This document shows positions 48,411-60,929 of a DNA stretch of 64,000 nucleotides, in pieces. The notes beneath the pieces were generated by a model. The model worked only from the letters and a program-made list of their open reading frames with translations. It ran no database searches and was not told the DNA's origin. Positions within the stretch are counted from its first letter, which is position 1. Every line of letters starts with the position of its first letter. A program made the position numbers and the translations under genes. This DNA is from Heterodera schachtii (taxonomy: Eukaryota; Nematoda; Chromadorea; Rhabditida; Heteroderidae): assembly GCA_023374025.1 (NCBI GenBank), contig SIJG01000164.1, forward strand, positions 1 through 64,000, given 5' to 3'.

Positions 48411-51400
48411 TAAAAAAATAAACACACAATAATGAGTGATTCAATTAAATGTAATAATTAATCAAAATAAAGATTACAAATTATTAATGATGAAAAAATT
48501 TCCAATCACGCAAAAGATGTTGAAAACAGATAAAATTAATTTTGTTTTTGAAATAAAGTTGTCTATTTGCGTCACCAAACTATTAACGAATCCTAAAGGT
48601 TTCAAGTTACATGAGATAACAAGCAATGAAATTAATGGTGTTTCAAAATTAAATGCAAAAAATATACTAAATCCAAATAAATAACTATTTTGGAAGGTCG
48701 ATGTGTGTGGAGGTTCGACATAGACCTGAAAGACGCATCTAGTTTTTATTGTTAACAAAAATTTAGAATATAAGGATAATTAATTTTAAAGAAATTTAAA
48801 TAAACGAAAATAATTAATTCATTGATAAAAAAAATACTCGCATTAAGTTGAACATAATATTTATTATCAATTTGACTAGTCAACGAACATTAATTAGATT
48901 TTACCTAAATAAAGTTTGAGACTGAAAAAAAATATAAAAAATAATAATAATTTATAATAAAATAAGAATTTTGAAACAAACAAAAATTCAGAAAAGATTG
49001 AATTATGGCAATGCTAAAATTGTTATTGTAAAAAATTCAAGCAAAATATAAAAAACAGTTTATATTTATTAAAATTAAAAATTAAATCGAGTGAATGAAA
49101 TATGCTAACAAATTAAAAAGATATGTAAATTAAATTAAAAATTAAGAGTTTTAACTTAAAAAAGTAAAAAATTTATTAGACAATTTTAAAAATTTAACGA
49201 ATTAGCATTTGAACAATAAATCTTATATATAAATTTAATTTTTGATAAATGTCATATCTAAAGATTACAAGCTATAATGAGTCGAGATAAATGCAATATG
49301 AAATTGCAATGAAACGCAATGTTTTCCAGATGCTTTTGCACGAGAAATTAAGTACAAAATTATTTTAAAAAATATTGTTGCTATGTGCAAATCACTTTTA
49401 AATTTGAAATTAATCTTAACACAACTTTTTAATTAGCATTAATGAAGATAAATTAATTATTTAAAACGCAACCAATGATGCAAATTTAGGTAAATTGCTT
49501 GCCTAATTTAGTACAAAAAATAACGAGATAATGAATATAAAATAATAATACAAAAGAACTGAATATAAGTAAAGTATATTTTTTTCAGATTTTATTTTGA
49601 TTAAAAATTTTGTAAATTTTTAAAAAGTCCCGGTCTCTGTGGGAGTTTGAAAATTGAGACAGATTGGGTAGCCCGAAAAACGTGAGTTTACAATCCCACA
49701 AACCCAACAAATGTCGACTTTCAAGTTCTTGAAAATTCCAGGTCCATTTCAATTTCAAAATTCCTAGCTTTTAATTGCTATGCTTTTTCAAAATGAAAAG
49801 ATTTTAATTTTCTCACGAAATATTAATTTGCGTTAAAACAAGGCAAATTCGCAGGCATTTCTTGAAAAGGAGCACCACGGAATTCGACAGCTGGATACTT
49901 GCCAAGAAATAAAAATAAATCATTCAAAAAAATTTTAAAATAACAATATAACAATTCGTAATTTTATTTAAACAACTGCTGGAATTATTTGTTTATTTTT
50001 AATAAAACATTAGTAAATTATTAAAAAAGAAATGATTTAAATTAAGCAAACTACCGAAGTAAATCAATCATAATAAAATTAAAAATTCCCAAATTATTTT
50101 TGTAAATAAATAAAAATCTTTAATTATATTAATAATTATATTAACCAGTTTAACTTTTCTCTAAACAAGAACATAAAAGCGAAAGAAAAAAAAATATTTT
50201 TTATACAAATTACAGGTCCAAAATAAAGTGTACTTTTTTAGAACAAAAAGAAACTTATATGAATCGGAATACATCCAGTTAGATGCTTAAGAATTGTAAA
50301 ATGATAAATAAAAGTTGGTAAATTACCTCATTTCACGCATATGAACTTTTTTGTGGTACATTTTTAGAAAAACTTTTTGGGAACTTGACGTGGGATCCGG
50401 CGGTGCTGATAGGCGCCGCCGGGGAAAATTTTTAAAATTAGGGTAATTTGTTAACAGATTTTCACCAAAAAGGCGGATTTTGCGATTTGAGATTATGGCG
50501 ATGAACATTTTTTACTTTTCACCTTCTTGCGAGCGCTTTTTCCGAAAGTTCATTCAAGGACGGATGTCAGCCCTGATTAAGAATAATTAAACTACAAAAA
50601 AAACTAAAATTTCGTGGCGAGAGAATGGACCTTGCGCTTGACTGAGAAAATAAAAAATTTTTTTTTTGCAAAAAAAATTATTCTTAAAGAAAGCGTAATA
50701 GACTATGATGCTTCCATCTCAAATACAAATAAATTTAAGAGAATTAAAAGTTAATTAATCGCAAAAATATAATAAAATTGAAACACTTTACAAAGAAGAA
50801 TATTATTTACATAATCAGACAAAATAAATCAAAAACAATCCAAAAATTATAATATGTGTATCGCATATATTTGATTCTTACCAATAGCGAAAATGAAAAA
50901 TTATATGAACGCTTAGACATTTTTATAAAATTAATTTTAAAATTGAAAAAATATCAAAATAAAAATATAATTAATTATTATTTGACGAATAATTTCCCGG
51001 CAAAAAATAAATCAGTTAATTAAAAAAATTTCAGTTTCGAATTTTTTTCAGAAAACAATTGCAAATAGGCCTATCTGATGGCGAGAATAGTTATGCAAAT
51101 AAAATGCAGAATTCAAAAATTTGAAAAAATCATATTTTGATGAAAAATGCAAATTAAATGTTATTAATAAAATAAAATAATGAAAACGCTAAAAAGAAAA
51201 AATAAGCTAAACTGAATCCCTGGGGAAAATGGGGAATTGCACTTTATAATATATGTATAATATTAAAAAAGGGAATAAAATATAATTACATATTTAGATT
51301 GAAAAAAACTTTATCATGAAGCAAGGGAAAGAAGAAATTGCACTAATTTGTAAGCGAGGTAATTCATTAATGAAAGCTGCTTAAATATAAACTAAAAATT

Positions 51401-52031
51401 TATTTGAAAATTTAAAATAAATGAAAAATTATTTATTCGGCAGTTAAATAAAAATGTTTTACTAGAAAAAATTATATTAGCACTGTAGAAGCATTGAAAA
51501 AACAAAATTTTATTAATAATAAAAAGTTATTGTTAAAAACAATTTTTAATATTACATTTTGACCAATAAATCTGAAATAATTCTTATTAAAAAGCCCAGA
51601 GTTTTCTCTTTCGAATGAAAATACACTAATCTACAATGATTTATTTGAGCAATTTTTTTAAAATATGCAAATAAATAAATTCACAATTATGACAGAACTT
51701 ACGTTACAATCTAATATTTCAAGAAGTATGGTGATCGAAATTTCCAAAAAAAAATATTTTTTCATTAAAATTTTAAATTAAAAAAACAAATAATGTTACT
51801 TTTGCCCGAGGAAGTCACGAAAGAATTTAACATGAGATAATATGAATTTCAAAAATATTAAAAATAAAAGAATTAATATAAAATATATTTTAATAAAAAA
51901 TGAACCGGATAATCTTAATATTTCCAATAATTGCTATTATAATAATTAAATTACCTTCGACCAAAAAATAATATGTAAGCGAAATTGAATTATGTAGAAC
52001 ATTTAAAAAATTTATTTCACTGTTTTCCATT
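48411..52031. other. A-rich stretch with scattered relics
   Basis: Relics: a patch near 49,620-49,760 (gtcccggtctctgtggga); an element end near 50,560 (ggacggatgtcagccctg) with the GC core ccggcggtgctgataggcg at 50397; and a minus-strand exon-like segment near 51,805 (KFFRDFLGQ before gtaaca) similar in sense to 7852-7904. Two overlapping open frames at 48436-48758 have ordinary AT-rich composition. No gene is supportable. Confidence 0.35.
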
Positions 52032-52148
52032 TTTTCGTCAGTGATCGAGTTCGGCAGAGAATATTTTCGTCAGTGGATACTTTATTTTAAAATGTGTGAT
52101 CGCTTGTTACGTATGGTAATTCGTTCTCGAATGCATGTACCGTATATT

Positions 52149-52265
52149 CTCTAATTATGGCCCTGTCTCCATTAATCCCTCTGTCTCCATTTATTCCCCC
52201 GTATCTAATATCCCCCCCTTTCTGAGGAGGTTAAAAAATAATCCCCCCCGGGGCCATAATTAGAG
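52149..52265. mobile_element. Nested small MITE
   Basis: ctctaattatggccc at 52149-52163 faces its exact complement at 52251-52265. Between them lie C-rich runs (tccccccctttc, aatcccccccgg). The left side is preceded by ccgtatatt, like the terminus of the element at 55890, suggesting the same superfamily. Confidence 0.6.
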
Positions 52266-52301
52266 CTTATAATTTTATAATGTCAAGGATTGGCCCACGG
52301 C

Positions 52302-52560
52302 ATGTTAATTAAAAACGAAGAACCGCTTGCCTATCAAGCTGACGGTAATATGGGTGTTGCTGCCGACGGCTTGATTCGTGATCAGATTGAAGCAATAATT
52401 GTATGATGAACTTTTCCAATACAATAGTGGAACATGACAGACCGTTTGGAAATATTTTAGAGACACTAATTTAAATCCTCTTTTCCAGGACATTGAAAAT
52501 TGTGATACACTTGAATATCTTGGGACCTGTGCTTACTATTTGCAGTTTAAAATTTCTTAA
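52302..52560 (+). CDS. Two-exon coding fragment inside a transposon
   Basis: Exon 52302-52400 opens with ATG and reads MLIKNEEPLAYQADGNMGVA then ADGLIRDQIEAII, ending at a gtatga donor. Exon 52489-52560 follows a consensus acceptor (cctcttttccag) and reads DIENCDTLEYLGTCAYYLQF then KIS and stops. Phase 0 joins them to give 56 residues. Codon composition is far from the AT-rich surroundings. The 5' side is cut by the nested MITE, so it is probably the 3' part of a captured host gene. I do not recognise the protein. Confidence 0.5.
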
Positions 52561-53087
52561 GTATTTTTAAAAAGATTATGTAATTCAATGACGAAATTGT
52601 CCACTGACGAATTCGTTTGATAATAAAAAATTACTTTAATATTTATGCACCATAAAAATTGAATGAAAGATTTATCACTATTTGAGTTTAAAATACAGTA
52701 AAGAAAATAAGTATGTTATAGACACTTAAAGTGAAAAGTAAGTCACTGACGAAAATATTCACTGTCGAATTTGATCACTGACGAAAATAATATTTAATAT
52801 AAATTTGGATATGGAAAATCTTGGTAAAAATTTATTAGAAGTAACAAATCACTATCTTTAATAAAAAATAAACCAGATAAACATTATATTTTCAATGAGA
52901 TTGAACAAGTAAAATAATTCAATACAATCTTTATTAAATATATTATAGTTTATTGATTGACACAATAAAAAAAACAGATATTTCAAAAATATAATTTAAC
53001 TGTATTTTAATCTTAATTAAAAAAATAGAAATATAAAAAAAGAAAAAATTAAAAGAGCAAATTTTAAATAACAATGAATATTAGCAA

Positions 53088-53490
53088 CAAGGGCGTAGGC
53101 AGGGGGGGGGGGCTGAAGGGGCTAAAGCCCCCCCCACCCCCCACGAAACCCAAAAAGTAAAAAATTTTCAGTTAATTTTTTTGAAATTTTAAGCAATTTT
53201 CTTAACAAAATTGCATTAAATACTCAAAAATTTTCCCGGCGGTGCCTATCGGCATCGCCGAACCACTATTTTACCAGATTTTTGAATAATAGAAACCAAA
53301 ATGGCAAAAAATAGTAATTTTTTTTGCGAAAAACGGCTAAAAATTTTGTAAAATACACCACCCTAATTCGTGATTTCAAAAAACAAAAATTACACACCTA
53401 AAAATCGACTGAAAAAAGAAAAATACACCCCTAAAAATCAAATTTTTGGCTTTAACCCCCTCCGAAACCAAGTGTCTGGCTACGCCATTG
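53088..53490. mobile_element. hAT-like MITE with poly-G/poly-C stem
   Basis: A perfect 8-bp duplication, attagcaa, lies at 53080-53087 and 53491-53498. Ends caagggcgtaggcag and ctggctacgccattg are inverted. A run of ten G faces runs of C just inside the left end. The GC core ccggcggtgcctatcggca lies at 53236. Confidence 0.85.
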
Positions 53491-54550
53491 ATTAGCAATA
53501 CATCTGTAAAAAGTGCTTTCTATAAGGAAATAGAAGGCCATTCGCAAAGTAAATAGTTCATAGACAATACAATAGAATTGGTTAATTATTCAGAATATTA
53601 AATAAGGAAAATAGATTTTTAAAATCAACAAATATGTATAACCCTGGAATCATAGAAAAAATGACCTGGTAGAAACAAGAAGAATAACAATAACAAAACC
53701 AAATAAAACTACATACATGCAAAATAGAAATGGTTTATTACTTAAAAGAATGGAACTAAATTATGTATAAATAAATTATAAATTGAAAACCAAAAATAGC
53801 AAAAAATTTATTTGGTAGCACATATTCCAGAGAAATCTAATTTTAAAGGAGAATACTGCATGGGTGAGTACCCGAATACATGTAACAAACGAATGTGGTT
53901 CGAAGAATATTTCATTCCCCTACACACTTGGACTGATTCAAAATATAAATAATTAAACATTTAAAAAACTATAAAAAATAATAAAACTTATGAAAATAAA
54001 AGATAATAAATAAAATATACAAATCGTAGTAGATTGAATAAGTTCCTGGTTATAAATAAAAGCTTAGAGATATACTTTATAAAAAAAATTTTATTTCATA
54101 ATTAATTAAATTAATTATTTTTTACTTTTTAAATAATCTTTGATTTTATTTCTCAATGAGCCATACCGAGCATACAACAAAAATGGTTCTTTGAATTCGA
54201 ATTTTCCAATTTACGCAATGTCACAAATATAATTTAAAAATAATAGCAACTTTTTTAATATCATAAACATAAATAAATTGATGTAATCAAAATTATCAAC
54301 ATAAAATAAATAAAAAACTCAGAAAAACTACAAATAAATATTTAATAAAAGCAATTAAATAAAATTGGACAAATACCAAAAGAAATAAAGCTTTGGTTTT
54401 ATTTTAACAAATGCATCAAAATTAATTATTCACAAAAATGAAAGAAGATAACTCCGGAAACTCCAAATATATTTAAGGATTTAATTAAGTATTTGGCACT
54501 ATAAAAACACTAAGCAATCAATGAAAGAAATTAATTATAATCGGCAATAC

Positions 54551-54615
54551 TGTTTCATTGAACAAACGTCCTGCTGGGACATTACATTATCATCTGTGTA
54601 TGAATGCAGGAAATG
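54551..54615 (-). CDS. Well-formed 65-nt exon candidate
   Basis: Minus strand: strong acceptor cgcgattttcag, 65 nt open in one frame as HFLHSYTDDNVMSQQDVCSM plus K, donor ca/gtattg. The other two frames are closed. Phase 0 in, 2 out would fit the phase of the exon at 43888 downstream, though 10 kb away. Part of the third minus-strand block; function unknown. Confidence 0.45.
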
Positions 54616-55414
54616 CTGAAAATCGCGAATAATTGTCGTAAAATATTAAATCTATAAAAAAATATAAATATATTAATTTTATAGCCTATAATTTAGTTAA
54701 AAAATTATAACATTGAACAAATAATGTTATTGTGTAGCTAGAAATTCATAAAAAAATAAAAAAATTATATTATAAATGAAGTTGATGTGATTTAAAAGAG
54801 AGAAAAAAAATTAATTAATAATACACAATGATATTCAGTTATCTAAAAAGCACATTAGAAAATGTGTAAACTAAAAATTTTATCGATCTATGTATTTGGA
54901 TGATTTTTTTTAACATTTTGCAAAAAAAAAATAAATTTAAAGTTTTAATTTATTAAATATTATTAGCAATTTTGATTAGATTAATAAAACTAATTATAAC
55001 ATTTTCCAAAAACATTATTACAAAATATATTTTTTAATTATAATATTTTGTAAATATAGAAAAAATATATATAAACAAAATTTTAAATTAATCAATAGAA
55101 AATATTTAAAAATTAATAGAAAATTTTTTGAAAAAAATCCAATAAACTATAATGGAAATAATGCAAAATAATTAAGAACCAAATTAAAAGCCAAAATATA
55201 CGATGTAACATATATTCTTTCATCTATTTTTATAAACCTCTTAGATTCATAAAATTAAGAAATAATTAATTTAAAAAAGCCCAAAGAAAAAAAAATTCAT
55301 TTTTTGGTTAATTTAGAATAATTATGAATGAAAATTTCCCTTTAAAATGACTTAAAAATGTAAATGATGAAAATATAAAAAAGAATTTCGAAACGAAAAC
55401 GTCGGAACCTACAC

Positions 55415-55474
55415 CATTGGGAGAGCATGAATTAAACAATGTGTTGAAAAAATCAAATCAAAGTCAAATTTATC
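55415..55474 (-). pseudogene. FD-type exon copy with lost acceptor
   Basis: Minus strand open segment DKFDFDLIFSTHCLIHALPM before a gtgtag donor. It aligns with 5102-5157, but the tgttag acceptor there is tgtgat here. Shared flanking intron runs from 55474 to about 55640. Probably a decayed copy. Confidence 0.4.
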
Positions 55475-55695
55475 ACACATTAAAAGATAAAAATAAAATT
55501 GCAATGTCTAACAAATTATGAACAATAGATATATATATAAAGTAGCATATTTTTTAATGAACAAGAAAATTAATTGTTGTAAAATAAAAACACTCAACAA
55601 ATTTAAAATTATATTAAACCAAAGATATAACCGATGATATTGAAACTAATAAATTTTATTAACATATATACATAATTAAGTCACAAAATTCTCAC

Positions 55696-55731
55696 TAAGA
55701 AAAGGAATATATGGCATGCCTGGCTGACTGC
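55696..55731 (-). CDS. PG-type micro-exon candidate
   Basis: Minus strand: acceptor cgatcttag, 36 nt, donor gtgaga. In the 2-in, 1-out phase it reads SQPGMPYIPFL, like PGAPLLQFLR at 62572 and PGAPYNF at 43206. It lies about 220 nt upstream in gene order of the FD-type copy at 55415, the same order as 5381 and 5102. Confidence 0.45.
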
Positions 55732-55889
55732 CTAAGATCGACGGCACCATGATTCATAAATAAAAATAAATTATAATTTTTGTAAATACCTGAAAAAATA
55801 ATAATTTAAAAAAAAAACTACCGCTGAAATTTATTAATTTAGAAGGATACGTTTATTAAAAGAAAAAGAAAAAGAAAATTGAAAATATA

Positions 55890-57182
55890 CCGTATTTCCT
55901 GAATTAGTACTCCCGGGGGTTCTATTTTTCAACCCCCCTCAAAAGGGGGGTTGTAATTCAGGGGGGGGTACTAATTCAGGGGGGGGTTTTATTTTTCAAC
56001 CCTCATTTTTCAAAAACCCAGCAAAAATGGCGATTTTTTTGTAACATTTCGCCAAAATAGCGAACTTTTTACATTTGTTTCTAGCTCATAATAGCGAGCC
56101 TTTTTTGTGATTTCATTTGTTTATAGCTAATAATAGCCAACTTTTTCTGTACCAAATTTCATTTACAGCAAATTGATCAGATCACTCCTTCATGGTGATC
56201 CGGAAAGTCAAAAATGGCTTGAAATCGGGAAAATTTAAAAAAAAAATTCCTAGGGGGTTGTAAAAAATTTTCTGAAAAAAATCAGCATAAACATCTGAAA
56301 GAGCATGAAATGCTCTACAATATGCAAAAGACCGCAAGTCTCTACGACTTATACCTTTTGAGGTATGGGCACTTAAATTTCGGTGTCTACAAAAAGTACT
56401 GTATTTCTTAAGAAAATAGTGCATTTTACAGTAGAGATGATCAACATCAAAATTAAAGTGCCCATACCTAGGCGACTATAAGTCGTAGACCCAATATTCA
56501 AAAGGTAATTCTGTAGAGAATTTTGTACCCCTTATGATAGGCCTACTCAAATTTTTCAGAAATTTTTTACAACCCCCTAGGAATTTTTTTTTTAATTTTC
56601 CCGATTTCAAGCCATTTTTGACTTTCCGGATCACCATGAAGGAGTGATCTGATCAATTTGCTGTAAACGACTTTTTTGATCAGCATCAAAAGTTAGCCTA
56701 GCAAGAATTTTTTCAGAATTTTTGGCCCACTAAATATTGAGTTAAATCAAATGAAAATTTTTATTATAAACATATGACCACCCGAAAATGGAGTATGTCA
56801 GACAAAGTCAAATGTAATTTGGGCATCAACCGGTATTTAGCTTAATGTTTGGTATCATTTGAAAGCCCATTAAAAATGCTACAAAACGGTTAAGATTGTA
56901 GGCCTATAAAAGAGCTTACTAAAATTTTATTTAAAATTATTTTCGGAATTAAAAAATATTATAAACATATGACCATGACTGTATGATTGCCCTTTAGGGT
57001 TTCTTGGCCATACAAAAAGTTGGCTTACCTATTTTTGGAAAAAAATTTTTGGAGGGGGGTTATAATTCAGGGGGGGGTACTAATTCAGGGGGGGGTTATA
57101 TTTTTCAACCACCCTCCAAAGGGGGGTTATAATTCAGGGGGGGGTACTAATTCAGGGGGGGGTACTAATTCAGGAAATACGG
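55890..57182. mobile_element. Tigger/pogo-like foldback MITE
   Basis: TA flanks both ends (55888-55889 and 57183-57184). Terminal ccgtatttcctgaattagta faces its complement. Just inside are repeated ggggggg-tactaattcagg modules, three or more at the right. The ccgtatt terminus and TA duplication suit the Tc1/mariner Tigger/pogo group. No transposase; the element is 1293 bp with a nested palindrome. Confidence 0.85.
56162..56667. repeat. Long imperfect palindrome inside the MITE
   Basis: Arms of about 120 bp (56162-56282 and 56551-56667) are near-perfect complements, starting tttacagcaaattgatcaga. Part of the centre (tataagtcgtaga-like segments near 56340 and 56480) also pairs. The whole could fold as one hairpin of about 500 nt. 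Confidence 0.8.
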
Positions 57183-57794
57183 TAAATATAAATATAAACT
57201 CCATTTCGTTAAACTAATTAAAATTAAAATTTTTCATTATAATTAATAACTGGCAAAACACCAAAATATTATTAAAAAATTTAAATTTAATAAAGGACAA
57301 CTCAAAATAAAAATAGAAATGTTTGTTTTGGTAATTATATACAAAAATTGTTATTCTGAAATTTTAAATAAAACAATAAAACGAACATTTTGTCATTTGG
57401 AATACTTAAAGTTGTTCTGAGCATGAGTTTTATAAAAACAAATCACTAAGAAATTAAATATTAAATAAAATTTCATAAACTATACATAGATTAATTTAAA
57501 AATATTAATAAATAATTAAAAAAAATTATAAAATTTATAAATTGGAACTTTTTATGACTGCCAAGGAAGATTTAAAAAATTGTTTTAAATAAATCAAAAT
57601 GAAAATTGATTATCCATTATAAATCAAGAAAATAATTTAATTTAGAAGTTAAAAATTCAGGCAGACCTAAGATGGAAAATGTTTACTAATTCAAAAAATT
57701 TTTGAAAAAATTAATCTGATCTAGAAAGTAAATTTAAACAATAAATTTTAATAATTATAATTATAATAAAAAAAACAAGAAAACATTAGTTTAC

Positions 57795-57879
57795 TTGCCT
57801 TAATTTTCAGAGACCGGTTTAGAGGTGCACTGAAATTTGGGATAGAGAGTGAGCTCTGGTGGTGGTTCCGATACCAAAT
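57795..57879 (-). CDS. 85-nt exon candidate
   Basis: Minus strand: acceptor ttattttccag, GC-rich 85 nt, donor gtaaac. One frame is open throughout (IWYRNHHQSSLSIPNF..). Another reads LVSEPPPELTLYPKFQC and on to a stop just before the donor. Strong splice signals; frame undecided; function unknown. Confidence 0.45.
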
Positions 57880-58110
57880 CTGGAAAATAATTTAGTAAAT
57901 TTAATTTTTTTTTTTGTTAAAAATCAAAAATAATTTTTTAAAACTTGTGTAGGAAGGCTTATATGGATGGGGTCCAATAAGGCAAGCAACTAAAAATCAA
58001 TTTTTGGTAATCAAAACGGAATAAATAAATAAAAATTTGGTGGTTTCCTAACAGTTGTTGATTCTCTTCCTTTTAGTGTCACTGCAAAAGTTTGGCGAGC
58101 TTCTGATCAC

Positions 58111-58652
58111 TAGGGATTCTTTTTTTAAGCACAAAAAATCGCGATATAGGCACCTAAAATAGGCAAAAAAAATCGCAAAATAGGCATTAAATAGGCACAA
58201 AAATCCTCAAATAGGCCAAAAATAGGCAAAAAAAATTTTTTTATTAACGTTTTTTAGGTATTAAAACAAGTAAAAATTAATTTAAAAAATTATTTTGCTT
58301 AGAAAAAATTATTAATTTTTGGTGAAGAATTTTTGTGAAAATTTTTTTTCAATTCTTAGGAGTGTATTTTCTAAAAAAATTTCAACTCGCTTCTTAAGGG
58401 TGTATTTTTCATTTTTATTGCATTTTTGTTATGGATTTTTCCCAAAATCCTGAAAAAGTCGTCAAAAATGGCGAAATAGGCACAAAAATAGGCATTTAGG
58501 CATTAAGCACAAAAAGTCCAAATAGGCAAAGTTAGGCATTATAAAAATCATCGTAGACACCCCAAACAAAGCGGAAAACGCTTTTTTCGTGCTTATCTAT
58601 GCGTTTTAAATGCGCGGAAATTTTAGGCATTTGCCTAAAAAAAGCATCCCTA
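58111..58652. mobile_element. hAT-like MITE, 'aataggca' family
   Basis: A perfect 8-bp duplication, ctgatcac, lies at 58103-58110 and 58653-58660. Ends tagggattctttttttaagc and aaaaaaagcatcccta are inverted with few mismatches. The interior is built of aataggca repeats. A truncated relative lies at 48225-48410. Confidence 0.85.
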
Positions 58653-58781
58653 CTGATCACTATGCGAAAACGTATCGGGGGCTAACTTTTTTTCAAAAAA
58701 AGGAAATATATAAAAAATTGGAAAATCCAAAAAAAATTTTAGGGAATTCCTATGGGATGGAAAATTAATAATAGATAAATA

Positions 58782-58970
58782 TTGTTCTCAGCAGTTTATC
58801 TAGTGTTTGAGTACAACTCATTAGACAAGAAAAATTCGCTAACATCTATCTTGATGGACGGTCTGACGAAGTTCCGAAACCATATTATAAAACTGAATGT
58901 AAGACTAAACAGCAGGTCATTCATTGCCAAAATAACTGATAAATTTTATATCAGGAAACCAAAATCTTAA
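58782..58970. other. Coding-like segment, strand undecided
   Basis: Both strands are open. The plus frame reads MFSAVYLVFEYNSLDKKNSL and continues for 62 codons. The minus frame, after a tttatcag acceptor, reads ILAMNDLLFSLTFSFIIWF, then RNFVRPSIKIDVSEFF. Composition is richer than its surroundings. The minus reading fits the block orientation. Confidence 0.3.
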
Positions 58971-59167
58971 TAATAAAAAAAGCATATATTTATTTGAAAT
59001 TTTAAAAGTATTAGTAAACTTTTAAATAACATATAAACTAAATAAAATAAAAAATTCTCAAAAATATTCCAAAAAAATTTATTAAAATATTCTAAACCCA
59101 AATAAATAATTGTTGAAAAAGCAAAAAAATATATAATAAAACAAAAAAAACTAAAATAAAAACGAAC

Positions 59168-59209
59168 CAGATGAAACTCCTCTGGAAGGACAGTACAGTT
59201 GACAAGCCA
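59168..59209 (-). CDS. 42-nt micro-exon candidate
   Basis: Minus strand: acceptor ttgtccttgtcatcag, 42 nt, donor gttcgt. Frame 0 reads WLVNCTVLPEEFHL; the other frames are also open. Sharp GC increase exactly between the splice sites. Confidence 0.4.
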
Positions 59210-59701
59210 CTGATGACAAGGACAACAAAAATATAAAAAATTTTCACGTAACATACCAATATTAAATGGAATAATTTTTGAATGTTCTACATTTAAAAAT
59301 GAATTCCGGTGATAAAAATTCCGCATACAATCTAAAAAAAATTAAAAAACATATTTAATCCTTCTAAGGAAAAAATTTAACATGAAGCATGAAATAGATT
59401 TTAACAACTTTATAATATTATATTTTAATAAGTAATGCTTATTCAAATAAATGATAAAGCATTATATTGTCAGCATAATATTTATCGATCGGATTAAACC
59501 AATAGAAATTACCTAAGATTGATTTTCTTCTATTTTATATAATTTGTAATGGTTTCAGTTTAACAGTAAAAGATAATCTATATTCTTATGTATTTTATAA
59601 ATGAAAACTGAATTGAGTAATAATTGTTATGTTTTGTAATGTTTTTTCCATAACGTCTAAAATTGGGCATAAATTTGTTCTATAATTGCTTATGTGCTTT
59701 T

Positions 59702-60340
59702 TAGGGATGTGCGAGAGTCTCGGTTCCCGAGTTGGGAAATTTCTCGGGTTTTTCGCTTCCCGGTCTCGGTTAAAAAATTTTCTTAACAAAACTCTAAAAA
59801 TCCCAAAAAAATTTCCGGCGGCGCTTATCGTCGCCGCCGGCCCATAAATTCCCCCAAGATTTCAAAATTTGAATATAAATTGCCCATTTTCAGTGAAATC
59901 CGAGGAAAAATATTCATAAAATTGCATTTTTTTTAATGTGGCGTTATCACGGTAAGAGGTAAACTCCGTCTAGGCAATTCCATCTCAGCAAAAACATTTT
60001 ATTTCTTTGTTGATAAAATCAGCAAAATACATAGAATCATTAACATTTTGTTTTTCTTATAAAAATGGCCTTTTTTTCTAAAATCAGTTATTAATAGGGC
60101 CCGGATTTATATGGACAAAAAAATCCAAAATTTTACACGGACTTTGCTAATGGAAAATTTTTTGCACAATTTTTTGTAATTTTCCAAAAAATTCTTAATT
60201 TAAGGGCGTATTTTCCAAAATTTTCCATCTTTAGGGGTGCATTGCCGAATTTATTTGGCGTAAGCGTTTTGGCGACGATGCTTTCTTTAATTTGTGGGAT
60301 CAAATAAGACTTTTTTACCATGTGAATAATTTTGTTTATC
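59702..60340. mobile_element. Degenerate transposon relic
   Basis: Starts tagggatgtgcgagagtctc, a hAT-like terminus, with repeated ctcggttcccgag-type motifs and the GC core ccggcggcgcttatcg at 59815. The opposite end cannot be placed. Confidence 0.45.
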
Positions 60341-60929
60341 ACTTTTTCTCATATGAATCCCAATTTTCTATTCCATTTCCATCCATTTGAATTTATAAAA
60401 ATTTATGTAATTGGGTAGGTTTATATTAATATCAATAAAAAAGGTTATTATTATTATTATTTATTTTATTATTGAAAAATAATATAGGTTGTCAGTTATA
60501 TTTTAAATTGTGTTTTACATTTAATGATTTGAATTGCCAAAGTTTAATTTATATATTAGCTCTTCCAAGCCCTTTTACCTTCCGCATGTGTTATATATCA
60601 AAAGGCAAACCTTACGATTAAAAGCTAACTTTTAAAATACTGCTTGCCGCAGTCTGCATATTTTATTTTATTCATTTGTTTATAAAGAATTTATTTTTGA
60701 TTATATTATTTAATTTTTGAAAATAAAAATTATTCATAAACGCATGTTTTCTTTAATGCTTTAGTATTTAATTGAAAAAAATTTAGGTTATTTAAAGCTC
60801 ATGTAGAAATTTATTTTTTAAAGTCCAATTACAAATAACATAAGGCGGAGTGAAAAATGACAAATTAAAAAAAAGGGCGGCCTAGGATGCAAAAGAAAAT
60901 GCTGAGTTTGATTTCTTCATAATTTGATC

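Larger units (their letters stand above)
52032..52787. mobile_element. Inverted-repeat element carrying a two-exon gene fragment
   Basis: Ends ttttcgtcagtgatcgagtt and the complementary cactgacgaaaa are inverted. Each end has two copies of the cgtcagtg motif about 30 bp apart. The interior has non-AT composition, a nested smaller palindrome and two plus-strand exons. No flanking duplication is recognised. Confidence 0.65.

Noticed and set aside
56987..57217. Glycine-rich plus-strand frame
   Set aside because: Direct translation of the ggggggg-tactaattcagg modules of the Tigger-like MITE end.
58967..59326. 119-codon minus-strand open frame
   Set aside because: AT-rich Phe/Leu/Ile/Lys translation with no features. 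The credible coding part is the 42-nt exon within it, in relation to its splice sites.
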